DNA from: Sinohyriopsis cumingii
Taxonomy: Eukaryota; Mollusca; Bivalvia; Unionida; Unionidae
Direction of reading: 5' to 3'
Assembly: GCA_028554795.2 (NCBI GenBank)
Contig: CM068831.1
Location: 63,826,982-63,890,981 of the forward strand
DNA length: 64,000 bases
Numbering within the stretch: the first letter of the stretch is position 1; every line of letters starts with the position of its first letter. Shown here in pieces: positions 48,316 to 57,672 of the stretch. The notes under the pieces are model-generated. The model saw only the letters and a program-made list of their open reading frames with translations, ran no database searches and was not told the origin of the DNA. A program made the translations under genes and the position numbers.

Positions 48316-51300
48316 CGCATCTACGCCGATTACACTCGAGACAGGTCAACATCACATTTTCTCGTGTATGACCGCGACTACTATCTTTTCTGTCTACGGT
48401 AAATTGTCTTGAATCATTATTCGAATACCTCCACAGCATTATACAATTACAACTTGCGCAATTATTATTCTGCTGCTGTTTTAACTCGATAATAAATTCA
48501 ACATCAAGATCAAAGTCGCGTTTATTTTTTTTTATCAGATTGTATCCGATTAATTTTTTTCTTATTATATCACCGTCGATGATGATGTTGAATTTATTGA
48601 CGATTTCAGGAATTATAATTCTACGTAATTGAGATATTATTCTGGCCCTCGATACCGCTAAATAGACTAAATTTGACCACTCAATACGATCGTCTACAAT
48701 CCAGACTCGTGTATCAGAAATAGTTAATCCTTGAGACGAGTGGATCGTCATAGCGTATCCCAACACCCATGGAGATTTGTCAGCGCGTAATGCATCTTCG
48801 ACCACACTGATATCAACAGTGACAATATCATTCAATACGAGATTTTGTTTCTCAGTCTGTCCTGGAATATCAACATTAATATTCTATTTTCTTGTATCTG
48901 ATGGTCTATAACATAACGGTACAGGCAATTATTTTTCTTTATGCAGCTGAAATAACTGCTGTTGTAAAGCGTCTCTGATTATTTTTCTGCTTGCTACTAT
49001 CAAATCGTTGGGTCTCCATAAATTAAAAAAATCGTTCATTAAGGTCTCTGAGATTACTCCGCGTATTATTTCACACTGAATTTTGTTTGATTGTAATCTG
49101 ATTAATTTTTTAAATTCCATTAAATTTGCATCGAGAGCTCTATGATCATCATCTATTTCTTAGTAATAATCAACGAAATTTTTAACCAATCATGTGGAGA
49201 TGGTCCAACAAAAGGCGGCGGTTGACCATGATCGCCACACATTATTATAGCGGTATTTTTCGTCAGCAACCAATCAAGAAACGTTTTTAATGTATTCAAT
49301 GACACCGTACATATCTCGTCCCAAATAATTATTTTAGGTATATATTTTTCTCCCATTCGTTCAGGAGTCCATGTATCCCCGCGTCACCGAAAGAAACTAT
49401 GATACGTGCACGATTGTACTTGCCATTGTTTCATCTCTCGAGCAAAGTCTGTGTGTGGGTGTCAGCACGATCATATCTGAATTTCTAAAAACATTAATTG
49501 CTCGAGTCGTCTTGCCGTATCCACCAGGTCCATTGAGATATACTGTCTTATATCTAGTTAATGGATCACTCACTGACGGCGCTTTCGATATTTCTGATAT
49601 TTTATTACACTTACGATAAAAATTTCTCATCGGAACATCTGCTGATTCTATATAATTGTGTAATATTTCTTTTTTTTATTCTCCACGAACTCCATCGTTC
49701 ATCATTACTTATAAATTCCATAACAGATTCTAAATATTTACTCGAAATGTAAAACGAATCTGTTGCGACTCTGACTGCGGTCTCAGGAAATCTATTAATC
49801 ATCGATAATAAATTTATAGAAACATAAGCCAACATAGAAGATCTTAGATGAGTATACTGTGGGGAGACATCATTTATGTAACTAACAATCGTACCTAATT
49901 TTGTTCCGTCGGATAAATAAACACTTTCTCGATTTACAAATATATTTCTCGCTGTTGTATCAGCAATTATACAATCGTACTCGGCGTCATCTAGAATTAA
50001 TCATGCGTGATGTCTTTTATGATCATATGCACCACCCTGAGTAAATTTACCTATAATTTTTCTACCTAGATCTTTTGCGGTTTTTTCGTTATTTTTAAGT
50101 TTAATCTCAAGAATTTTAGGAGCTTCTTTGATAATATCATCTTCGGAAACACCAGGACATTTTTCCTTAAATTCCTTAATGACTTCATCAAAACTGATAG
50201 AATCTGGCATGGGTAACCAAACTTCGGTCTGCGCGTGATATGATATAATTGCTTCACTGACAACCAACGATGTCAGTACCGCACAATCTAGCATATATCG
50301 TAATAAAACTATAGGCGCCCAACGTTTTTCACAAAAATGTCTGCCAAACCAAACATAATAAATTTGGTGGAGTTTTTTGTTAAACTCGAATGATTCAACA
50401 CAAGCGAATCCAGTCAGATCAAAATCAGGTAATGGTCCATTAATTGCCACTCGCGTCATCTCGTTTGTAGGGTGACCGAATCTTTTAAAGTACACAGAAC
50501 AATCTCCGTATCCAAGAAAACTTCCCGGATAACATGCAACCATATCAACCGAAATAACATCATTGTAATTATATTTGGTATTCCACAATGCGCCGTGTCC
50601 GTATTCGACGCAACTTGCGCGTACGTCCTCGAGTAAATCAAATCGTGTTGGTTTCCATGAATTTTTTTTCTCTAGCAAAATGAGCCGCAACAGATGGAAC
50701 GGTAAAACAATTAGTTAGTAACTTGTTAGTGTTTTCCGTGAAAAACTTCTCCGCGAGACTTTTCATCTCGTCGAGGAGATATTCTGTTCGATATATTTCA
50801 CCATTCGGTTTAACAAACTGATCAAATTCACCTTCCTCATCACTTTTAAATAACCATACCGATACAGGATGGTTTTTACTTATTTCGTTGATAAAATCAA
50901 ACATGCCTCCTCCCATATCTCAGGGGTAAAATCTAACAGTTCGATCACGTGGAAATATTGTTACTGCGCTGGTCCATGCATGCGCATTATGATCAATAAT
51001 ATTTATTGGAGCTCCTTTCGATTTATATTTTGATTCGTACAGTACTTCTCCCGTTATCATTGATATTTGTATTGAAAATTTTAATATATTTCCTAATTCA
51101 GCAGCATCTTTTATTATAGCACCGGTATCCTTAACTGAATCAGTGCACGAGTTTATTTTTTCACGTCTTAAATCAGTTAATCCGTTTCCACTCATTGCGT
51201 TTGTAAAGTGTTCTATTACTTGTTCGGCTACACAATTTAACCTTGAAAATTTCATGGGTGCCAGGTTGTCAACGCTGGTTTTTTTTATTTATCTCATAGA

Positions 51301-51771
51301 TTCCATAAATAACTGCTGTTACAGGGTACGCTCGCTCATAATACGGTTTATCAATGCCAGTCAATAGACCCGGTCTGGAATTTTCACTTAATATGGCAAT
51401 TTTATTATTACCAAGGACAGGATCATATTTATCACGGATAATCCAACTACCTGTTTCTGTTAACACAATAAATTTTACACTGAAGAAATATTTTTGATTG
51501 CCCTCGTACTCAGTGATGTAGTTAATGATAGTTGCCGCTGGTTTGTCATTATTGTAGCGTCCTTGACAGTGTTGCGAATAATCTTGAACGTTGACCATAC
51601 ATGAGATGCACCATCTGTATAAAATTCTTTCTTGGCGTCATGAATTTTACTGATCAAACTTTTATTTTTCGGATCAACCAGATCTCGTACTGGTAAGTCA
51701 GAAAATAATCTGTGGAGATTAAATTTATATTTAGAAGGCCTAGTTTGGGATAATCTCTCAAACTCGTTCAT
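48251..51771 (-). pseudogene. DNA polymerase B-SF1 helicase-HNH fusion gene, multiply frameshifted
   Basis: Fragments in all three minus frames line up head to tail over 3.5 kb, about 1,170 codons. The N-terminal third (51,771-50,640) has no recognised domain. From 50,690 down, DVISVDMVACYPGSFLGYG fits family B motif A and GRKIIGKFTQGG motif B. After an in-frame TGA at 50,001, RVATDSFYI fits motif C (TDS). The reading then runs into a superfamily 1 helicase: GPGGYGKTT (Walker A) near 49,530, IIIWDE and CGDHGQPPPF (motifs II and III) near 49,300, and TIHSSQGLTI and YLAVSRA (motifs V and VI) near 48,700. Last comes a CASCN...TVDRKD...LTCLECNRRR zinc HNH-like domain near 48,480-48,340. Frames shift at least at 51.5, 51.26, 50.65, 49.62, 49.37 and 49.13 kb. 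No exonuclease motifs were identified. Whether these were one or two proteins cannot be proved from one broken copy. Confidence 0.72.
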
Positions 51772-51812
51772 ATAATTAAAACAAGTATTTAAATAAAGAA
51801 TATTATATACAC

Positions 51813-52115
51813 ATGATGAATCATTGTACTTGGCTCATGATCGGTTCAGTAAATCGATGCAACAAATCCTGCAGAAAGGAATTTTGTTGGATGCACTTAC
51901 AAAGTATATGGCGAGTAAATCTAGGACCAATACCGTGTCTGCGATGTGGTATTGGAGTGCGAGGAAAAACAGGATCATGTGGAAAGTTCGGTGGAAAACG
52001 GTTCAGAGAACTTAAAAGATATTATGACAGAAAAAATAATAGTAGTGAAAACGCTATAAAATCCGTGGAGGATTATATATCAAGATTTCAGACAAACAAT
52101 GATTTAAACAAATAA
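51813..52115 (+). pseudogene. Small unknown viral ORF with Cys pairs, probably frameshifted
   Basis: Diverges from the polymerase fusion gene. One frame has CLRCGIGV and a SCGKFGGKRFRELKRYYDRK segment with a charged C-terminal helix. The overlapping frame at 51,824-52,015 has a better amphipathic helix (FSKSMQQILQKGILLDALTK). This suggests that the original protein began in one frame and ended in the other. No family was recognised. Confidence 0.5.
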
Positions 52116-52127
52116 TATTATTGTATA

Positions 52128-52630
52128 ATGGAGCAAAATAAATTTATCCCACATCCTGTCATCAAGAATTACGAATCAGATCGTAATGGTGTGATCAGAA
52201 ATTGTAGGTTAAAAAGACCGGTTGGTGTTGTTACTAATACTGGTTATCTAATGTTTACTGCTGAAAAGAAACATTATCTCTGTCATCGTTTAATTTACGA
52301 GTGTCACAAGGGTTTGATCAAAGATGGTTTTGTTATTGATCATACTGACGGAGATCCACAAAATAATAGTTTATCCAACCTTCGAGTTGCCACACAAAGC
52401 GAAAACTCTGCACGTGGTAATACTGGAAGATGTAAGACAGTTTCTAGAAGGGCGGTAAATTCTACAAATATAGAAACAGGTGAAAAAAATAATATTTCGT
52501 TCGATATGTGCTGCTGCGAAATACTTTGATATTCATCCGTATTCAGTACAAAAAGTTGCAGAAAATATATACAAAACTGCTTTCTCAAAAAAATATAAAC
52601 AAAAAATCACCTTCCAATATCAATAATTAT
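52128..52630 (+). pseudogene. HNH homing-type endonuclease with NUMOD1-like tail, frameshifted
   Basis: The first 120 residues contain an HNH fold of the homing type: CHRLIYECHKG (residues 52-62), then VIDHTDGDPQNNSLSNLRVA (69-88). Near 52,490 the frame shifts, and the next frame carries a helix-turn-helix-like CAAAKYFDIHPYSVQKVAEN segment of the NUMOD1 type, ending at a TAA near 52,628. Such enzymes cut DNA to spread themselves and are usual in phages and large viruses. As a free gene between the polymerase and the structural block, this one may be a genetic parasite of the virus. Confidence 0.82.
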
Positions 52631-53460
52631 CATCAATACCTCGAATTATATTTATTTAATTATTTATTTTTTTTGTCAGAAATTATCGTTATTATGCTTC
52701 TTATTTTTTGACCATACGAAAGGGAGGTAATTTTATGATTCTTGGTATATGGTCATAATTATCTACATACCCGTTTATGGTTTCTAACTTACAAAAATAT
52801 ACGGTTCGTGTATTTTCTGCTCTGTTCGTGAAATATTTATAACAGCACACTAGACATAGACAGCACATAAAATACATGTAAACACAGAAAACCGACATGT
52901 ATATTTAGCTTACTGAGTGTAGAATCCAGCGTCTAGTCTGTATCGATCGCATCGGGTTAATTTTAGATCTACAGTACAGTACAGGGATCCTACATGTATT
53001 TACTCGATTACAGAAATATGTGTATAATAATGTTTGAAATTAAAAATTAGTTGCATTTTTCTTGTTCAGTACACAAATATATATGATATATATTTTTGTA
53101 CGTATGTGTGATTATTTTTCTTTTTTTATCGAGTCTCGTAATATATATTTCTCCATTGAACAATTATAGAGAGGATGGAAAAATCTAGCAGTTATGTTAT
53201 AGAGAGGATGGAAAAATCTAGCAGTTTTGTTATAGAGAGGATGGAAAAATCTAGCAGTTAGATGATCGGGACTGGATTGTTCTATCATAGATGGCGTGGA
53301 TCATAAGCGGTATAGTAAATAGGAAATTCCTTAATCCAGCTTTATAAATCTAACTTGTTTGGTGAAAACGTATTTCTTGAATTCAGAATTGTATTTTGAG
53401 CAAAAATATTTGATATTAGTTCCTTTTCAATGATTATTAGCTATATATTAATTTCTGAAA
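52631..53460. other. Start of the viral non-coding region
   Basis: No gene recognised. Three copies of a 33-bp repeat (GTTATAGAGAGGATGGAAAA + ATCTAGCAGTTAT) lie at 53,165-53,262. This opens a 2.9-kb region between the left gene cluster and the structural block. Confidence 0.6.
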
Positions 53461-53473
53461 CATGTTTGTAAGA

Positions 53474-53546
53474 AGGTTCGATAGCTTAATCGGTATCGTA
53501 TTGGACTGTGACGCTCGCGGTCCAGGATCGAATCCCCATGGCTGAC
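53474..53546 (+). other. tRNA-like sequence with pol III A and B boxes
   Basis: TAGCTTAATCGG at 53,482 fits the A box, and GGATCGAATCC at 53,525-53,535 fits the B box with one change. TGGAC and GTCCA can pair between them, but around a loop too long for a standard anticodon arm, and no acceptor stem was found. It may be a decayed tRNA, a SINE head, or a pol III promoter within the viral region. Confidence 0.45.
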
Positions 53547-53613
53547 AACTGTCGGTGGTTTACGCATAATTGCGATTTTTATAATAATTGGGGGGGGGTA
53601 CCGCGAAACCCCC

Positions 53614-53709
53614 CGCTCAGCAGAACCCTCCAACCACATATCAACTGGTGGTTGACACATGTTTTGTATCACCCACGGGCTGATTATTGGGGGTGGGTTC
53701 TGCTGAGCG
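53614..53709. repeat. 15-bp perfect inverted repeat with G/C runs
   Basis: CGCTCAGCAGAACCC at 53,614-53,628 pairs with GGGTTCTGCTGAGCG at 53,695-53,709. A smaller inner pair, CAACCA/TGGTTG, lies inside. A G9-10 run precedes it and a C6 run abuts it. This is a strong hairpin in otherwise AT-rich sequence. Confidence 0.85.
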
Positions 53710-53734
53710 TGTATGCTTGTACTGTCCTTCATTC

Positions 53735-54190
53735 ATTGTATATATCCATTTCATTCATTCATTCATTCATTTCATTTATTGTATATATCCATTTCATTGT
53801 ATATACTCATTCATTGTATATTTAATGAACTTGCTAAAACACTCGAATAGAAGTTCATTTCATAATATATGTTGTGCCGTCATTCATTCATTGTATATAT
53901 AATCTGAGCTCGCTAAAACACTCGATAGGGGCTCGTCATTCATAATATATGTTGTGCCGTCATTCATTCATTTCATATTTAATGAACTTGCTAAAACACT
54001 CGAATAGAAGTTCATTTCATAATATATGTTGTGCCGTCATTCATTCATTGTATATGTAATCTGAGCTCGCTAAAACACTCGTCATTCATTGTATATATCC
54101 ATTTCATTGTATATATCCATCTCATTATATATATTCATTGTATATGTTGTGTCGTCCATGAAACATCCCGACGAACTCGCTAAACACTCG
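53735..54190. repeat. Iteron-like direct repeats around CTCGCTAAAACACTCGA
   Basis: GCTAAAACACTCG appears four times (near 53,831, 53,911, 53,988 and 54,068), and once with an A missing near 54,177. The copies are spaced about 80 bp apart and alternate with CATTCATTCATT and CATAATATATGTTGTGCCGT blocks. It resembles a replication-origin or regulatory array. Confidence 0.8.
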
Positions 54191-54246
54191 ATAGGGGTTC
54201 TATAGGGATAATTTTTTTTTATTTTAAATATTTATATATTTATATA

Positions 54247-54608
54247 ATGAACCTTGAAAATATCAAAGACATTATTTTTGCTATTAAAAAACTAGAAGAA
54301 AATGGAATTAATATATCTGATGAACTAAATCCTAAAAAAATAATATCTGATTTTGAACGTTAGAAGAACTTAAAAATGAAAATAAGTATGTTCTATCATC
54401 TCAATATAAGTTCATAAAGCGAATTCAGGCAGCTATGTTTCAGTCACTAGCTATGGTGAGCGATGATCAAGTAAATGAATTTATTCCTCTTTCTGTTGCA
54501 GTAGAAAAAGTCAGATTGGGATTATCCAGCGAGTACGAAACGAAAAAAACAATCAGTACCCTCATAAGTTACTTACGAAAAATTATGTCGGCGAGTAACC
54601 TCGAGTAG
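54247..54608 (+). pseudogene. Small viral ORF of unknown function, frameshifted
   Basis: ATG at 54,247 starts MNLENIKDIIFAIKKLEENG and ISDELNPKKI, with a stop at 54,361. An overlapping frame continues as LEELKNENKYVLSSQYKF, FIPLSVAVEKVRLGLSSEYE and STLISYLRKIMSAS to TAG at 54,606. Together about 120 codons of acidic-basic helices. It is the only coding sign in the central non-coding region. No family was recognised. Confidence 0.55.
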
Positions 54609-54684
54609 CACAAAAAAATTCTGGTGAAAATGAAAATGAAAGTTTCGGTAACTGGGTAGATCTTTGATCAGAAATGTTATTCTG

Positions 54685-54940
54685 AGATTATATTTATTCT
54701 GAAATATATATTTATTCTGAAATATTATATATTTATTCTGAAATATTTTATTTTTTCTGAAATATTATATATTTATTCTGAAATATTTTATTTTTTCTGA
54801 AATATTATATATTTATTCTGAAATATTATATATTTATTCTGAAATATTTTATTTTTTCTGAAATATATTTTTTCTGAAATATTATATATTTATTCTGAAA
54901 TATTATATTTATTCTGAAATATTTTATTTTTTCTGAAATT
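54685..54940. repeat. AT-rich array of TATTCTGAAATATTATATAT
   Basis: TTCTGAAATATT recurs at roughly 20-25 bp spacing more than ten times. The same motif occurs at the 3' end of the next gene (55,505). Confidence 0.85.
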
Positions 54941-54941
54941 G

Positions 54942-55045
54942 ATGGGTTAGTTGGTACTCAGAATCATGCAAACCAATCAATTTCGTAATTTTGATGGGCT
55001 AGTTGGTACTCAGAATCATGCAAACCAATCAATTTCGTAATTTTG
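54942..55045. repeat. 52-bp tandem duplication
   Basis: GATGGGTTAGTTGGTACTCA ... CAATCAATTTCGTAATTTTG occurs twice in a row, with one base change near the start. Confidence 0.9.
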
Positions 55046-55050
55046 TTGGG

Positions 55051-55232
55051 CCAAACCTCGAGCGGTTCTCTAATTGTTTCATCGATAAATCGTCAAAAAT
55101 CAGTAAAATTAGCTCAAAAAATGAGATTTTTCATGCGATTTTTGTTAATTTTTCTGGTAATTTTTCTTTAAAAAAAGGAGGATTTTAACGATTTATCAAT
55201 GAAACAATTAGAGAATCGCTCGAGGTTTGACC
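55051..55232. repeat. ~43-bp inverted repeat (large hairpin)
   Basis: CCAAACCTCGAGCGGTTCTC plus TAATTGTTTCATCGATAAATCGT at 55,051-55,093 pairs with 55,188-55,232. About two mismatches and a 94-bp spacer. It lies before the structural gene block. Confidence 0.9.
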
Positions 55233-55498
55233 TGACGAAAAACTGTAATTTGACAAATTTTCCTTGACAAATCGACTAAAATAGCTGAAAAAAATAACAA
55301 ATTTGACTAAAAATGTTGAAATATTTCTGATAAAATAAAAATATTTCTGATAAAACAAGACAAAATAAAATAAAATAAAATATTTCTGATAAAATAAAAT
55401 AAAATAAAATATTAAGATCAAGGATCTATGATCAAAGATCTAATCACCCCATCAGAATTACAAAACTGATTTGTATCAATAATAAAAAATATTTTTAT

Positions 55499-55774
55499 TT
55501 ATTTATTCTGAAATATTATTTTGTTAAGTTGATCGAGTTTAATACAGGAGTGTGCATAATTTAGACTCTGATCTCTGCTACAGATGATCTCGATAATATG
55601 TTTTCGACGGAGCTGATCTAACTGTTCTTGTGTTAATAAGAAATCCTCGTTTCCGTATTCATCAATAACTAAATTAACGTTAAATTGCTCCATGTTTGGA
55701 GGTTGTGAAAACGCTGTTCTGATGGCGTTTTCAAGTACTTTGTTATGTATAAAAACCATCACGTGCTGGTACAT
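55499..55774 (-). CDS. Small viral protein of unknown function, 91 aa
   Basis: An intact frame with a start at 55,774. Segments include MYQHVMVFIHNKVLENAIRT, NVNLVIDEYGNEDFLLTQEQ and LDQLRRKHIIEIICSRD. No domain recognised. It directly follows the minor capsid gene on the same strand with a 22-bp gap, so it belongs to the structural transcription block. Its 3' end merges with the AT-rich motif of the neighbouring repeat. Confidence 0.65.
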   Translation of the reverse strand: MYQHVMVFIHNKVLENAIRTAFSQPPNMEQFNVNLVIDEYGNEDFLLTQEQLDQLRRKHIIEIICSRDQSLNYAHSCIKLDQLNKIIFQNK

Positions 55775-55796
55775 TATATAATATTTACTGGATTAA

Positions 55797-57219
55797 TTAA
55801 GATTTCACATACAGATTTATTACATGCTCTTCACGTATGTCAATTAAGCGATTAAGGTGATCTGTGAGCTTAAAATTTATTCGTGTTAACATATTATTGT
55901 GACACCGCAGATACACAGGATTAGTTGGTTCTTGCACGATTAAACTTCCAGGGGATACTTGTGGTGTAAATGTATATAAAATATATCCCTGTTGAGCCTG
56001 ATTTGATCTTCCGAGATCTATTTGATAGCTACCATCAATTACGTCACAAACCAGATTGACCACGATCGTGCTGGTTATATTAACGATTCCGGGAGATACG
56101 TGTCTGCCGCCGCCGTGTGGATCATTATTATGTCTGAGAACAGTTGGAGGTGGAGCTAGTTTTCTCCAGGCATCGAGTATTTTAGGAAAATATTCATCAG
56201 TGACATCATTGACTGATTTTCTTAACTCGGTTACGTTATACCAAGGAAGTTTAAAATTCTGTACATTCGTCTCTGGTATTCTAAAGAAATCTAAAAATTG
56301 CTGCTTATATTTATTTTCATCGCTGTCAACATGATCGATTATCGCCTGAATTAATCGCTGGTTAAAATATTCCATGTCATATGCGAGCTGATTTAATATC
56401 TCAGTTTGTTTAATAATTTCACTGCGTAAAGCTATATCAAAAAGATGTTCTTGGAAAAGTTTCCGCAGTCGCTGTAGTTGTCTTCTATGCTCTTGATCAA
56501 TGAATTTGAAGTAATCATTGATCTCATCTAGGCGTACATCAAAGTATTTAACTGTTCCTCTTTGGAGATTTCGCTCATAAGTAAAAAAACCATATGATAT
56601 TATCCTTACTATGAAATTCAAATATACTACCCAACGTTGCGTTTTTTAGCTGAATTAAATTTTCCTCGTATAATGGTAAAACTCCGTGGTATGATTTATT
56701 GTCCGTGACATAATCAGACTTTTTCGGTTCTGGTGATCCTTCATACACTGGAGAAACATCCGGCCAACCTAGTACGGATCTTATCGTGGATTGATAGATA
56801 TCAGCGGCATAATCAGGAGAATGTATTTCAACCGTCGAGGACAGCGTCGGTTCATGAACGTTAATTGATATTTTCGCTTCTCTTCCGGTTATTGATTTTA
56901 TTCTACGTTGAAATTCCTCATTGATTTCTTCAATCTCATAACTACCAGTGGGTATTCCAACATCTATCCAGTCAGGAGTACCATCTGGTTTGTTATTGTT
57001 AGCAAATACAAGCAAATTATTTGCTGGTGTACCATTAAATGATTTTGATCTGATGTTTGGCCAGCTGTAATATACTCGTAATTGCGCTAGTGCTATTTCC
57101 TTCACTGGAATTGCAGTAGGAAAGTTAATACTAAATCCAGGATTAGTTGAACTTACCGAGATCATCGTTATCTTTGACGGAGTTATATTATTCACGATCT
57201 GCTGGAGTAATTCTGTCAT
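55797..57219 (-). pseudogene. Penton-like minor capsid protein with helical insert, in two frames
   Basis: The first frame (57,219-56,575, 214 residues) holds the N-terminal part of a single-jelly-roll penton protein: NPGFSINFPTAIPVKEIALA, YYSWPNI, GIPTGSYEIEEINEEFQRRI, RSVLGWPDVSP. The second frame (56,621-55,797, 274 residues) overlaps it by 47 bases. It begins with about 100 residues of charged helix (EHRRQLQRLRKLFQEHLFDI, SEIIKQTEILNQLAYDMEYF), then returns to strands: VNLVCDVIDGSYQID, ILYTFTPQVSPGSLIVQEPT and the end RINFKLTDHLNRLIDIREEH. Those last strands complete a jelly roll, so either one gene is frameshifted or the two frames are adjacent genes. The penton would fill capsid vertices. 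Confidence 0.72.
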
Positions 57220-57263
57220 TATTAGTACTTGTATCTTTAATACCGATACCTTCGTGATATATT

Positions 57264-57666
57264 TTAGTTATCATTGAAAAATTCAAAATCAGATATTCCA
57301 TCACTGACGCTCGCTGATAACAACGAAGACAATTTCGAGTATGCTACCGTCGTTGTGTGTAATCTTATCATGCAGTCGGATAACTTTTTCATTCGTGCAA
57401 GTACATATTTTTTTGCAATGATATTGAGCACACCTGCAATTGTTGTTGCTGCTGAAATACAAATAGTTACGGCTACTGGTGCCATCATTGTCACCGCTGA
57501 TAATATAACACCCGTTCCAGCAACAACAGCGGATACTGAATAAACAATCACATCAAAGATAACTAATCGTCGTCGATATTTCTTTACTTTTACTGTATAC
57601 TGTTCGTGCTTTTAATGCTGCCTGCCATTCACGCGCTTGATTATACCTGTATTGTGCACCATCCAT
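57264..57666 (-). pseudogene. Viral membrane protein, frameshifted near its start
   Basis: A first short frame from ATG 57,666 gives MDGAQYRYNQAREWQAALKA, then stops at about 57,555. The next frame continues with two long hydrophobic stretches (SVSAVVAGTGVILSAVTMMA and VAVTICISAATTIAGVLNII), a basic linker and a helical C-terminus ending FEFFNDN. The layout of basic helix, two membrane helices and a helical tail is like small viral SLATT-type proteins. Assignment is by layout only. Confidence 0.6.
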
Positions 57667-57672
57667 ATATTT

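Noticed and set aside
53508..53825. 105-codon plus-strand frame in the viral non-coding region
   Set aside because: It runs through the G/C hairpin and CATT repeats and has no coding character.
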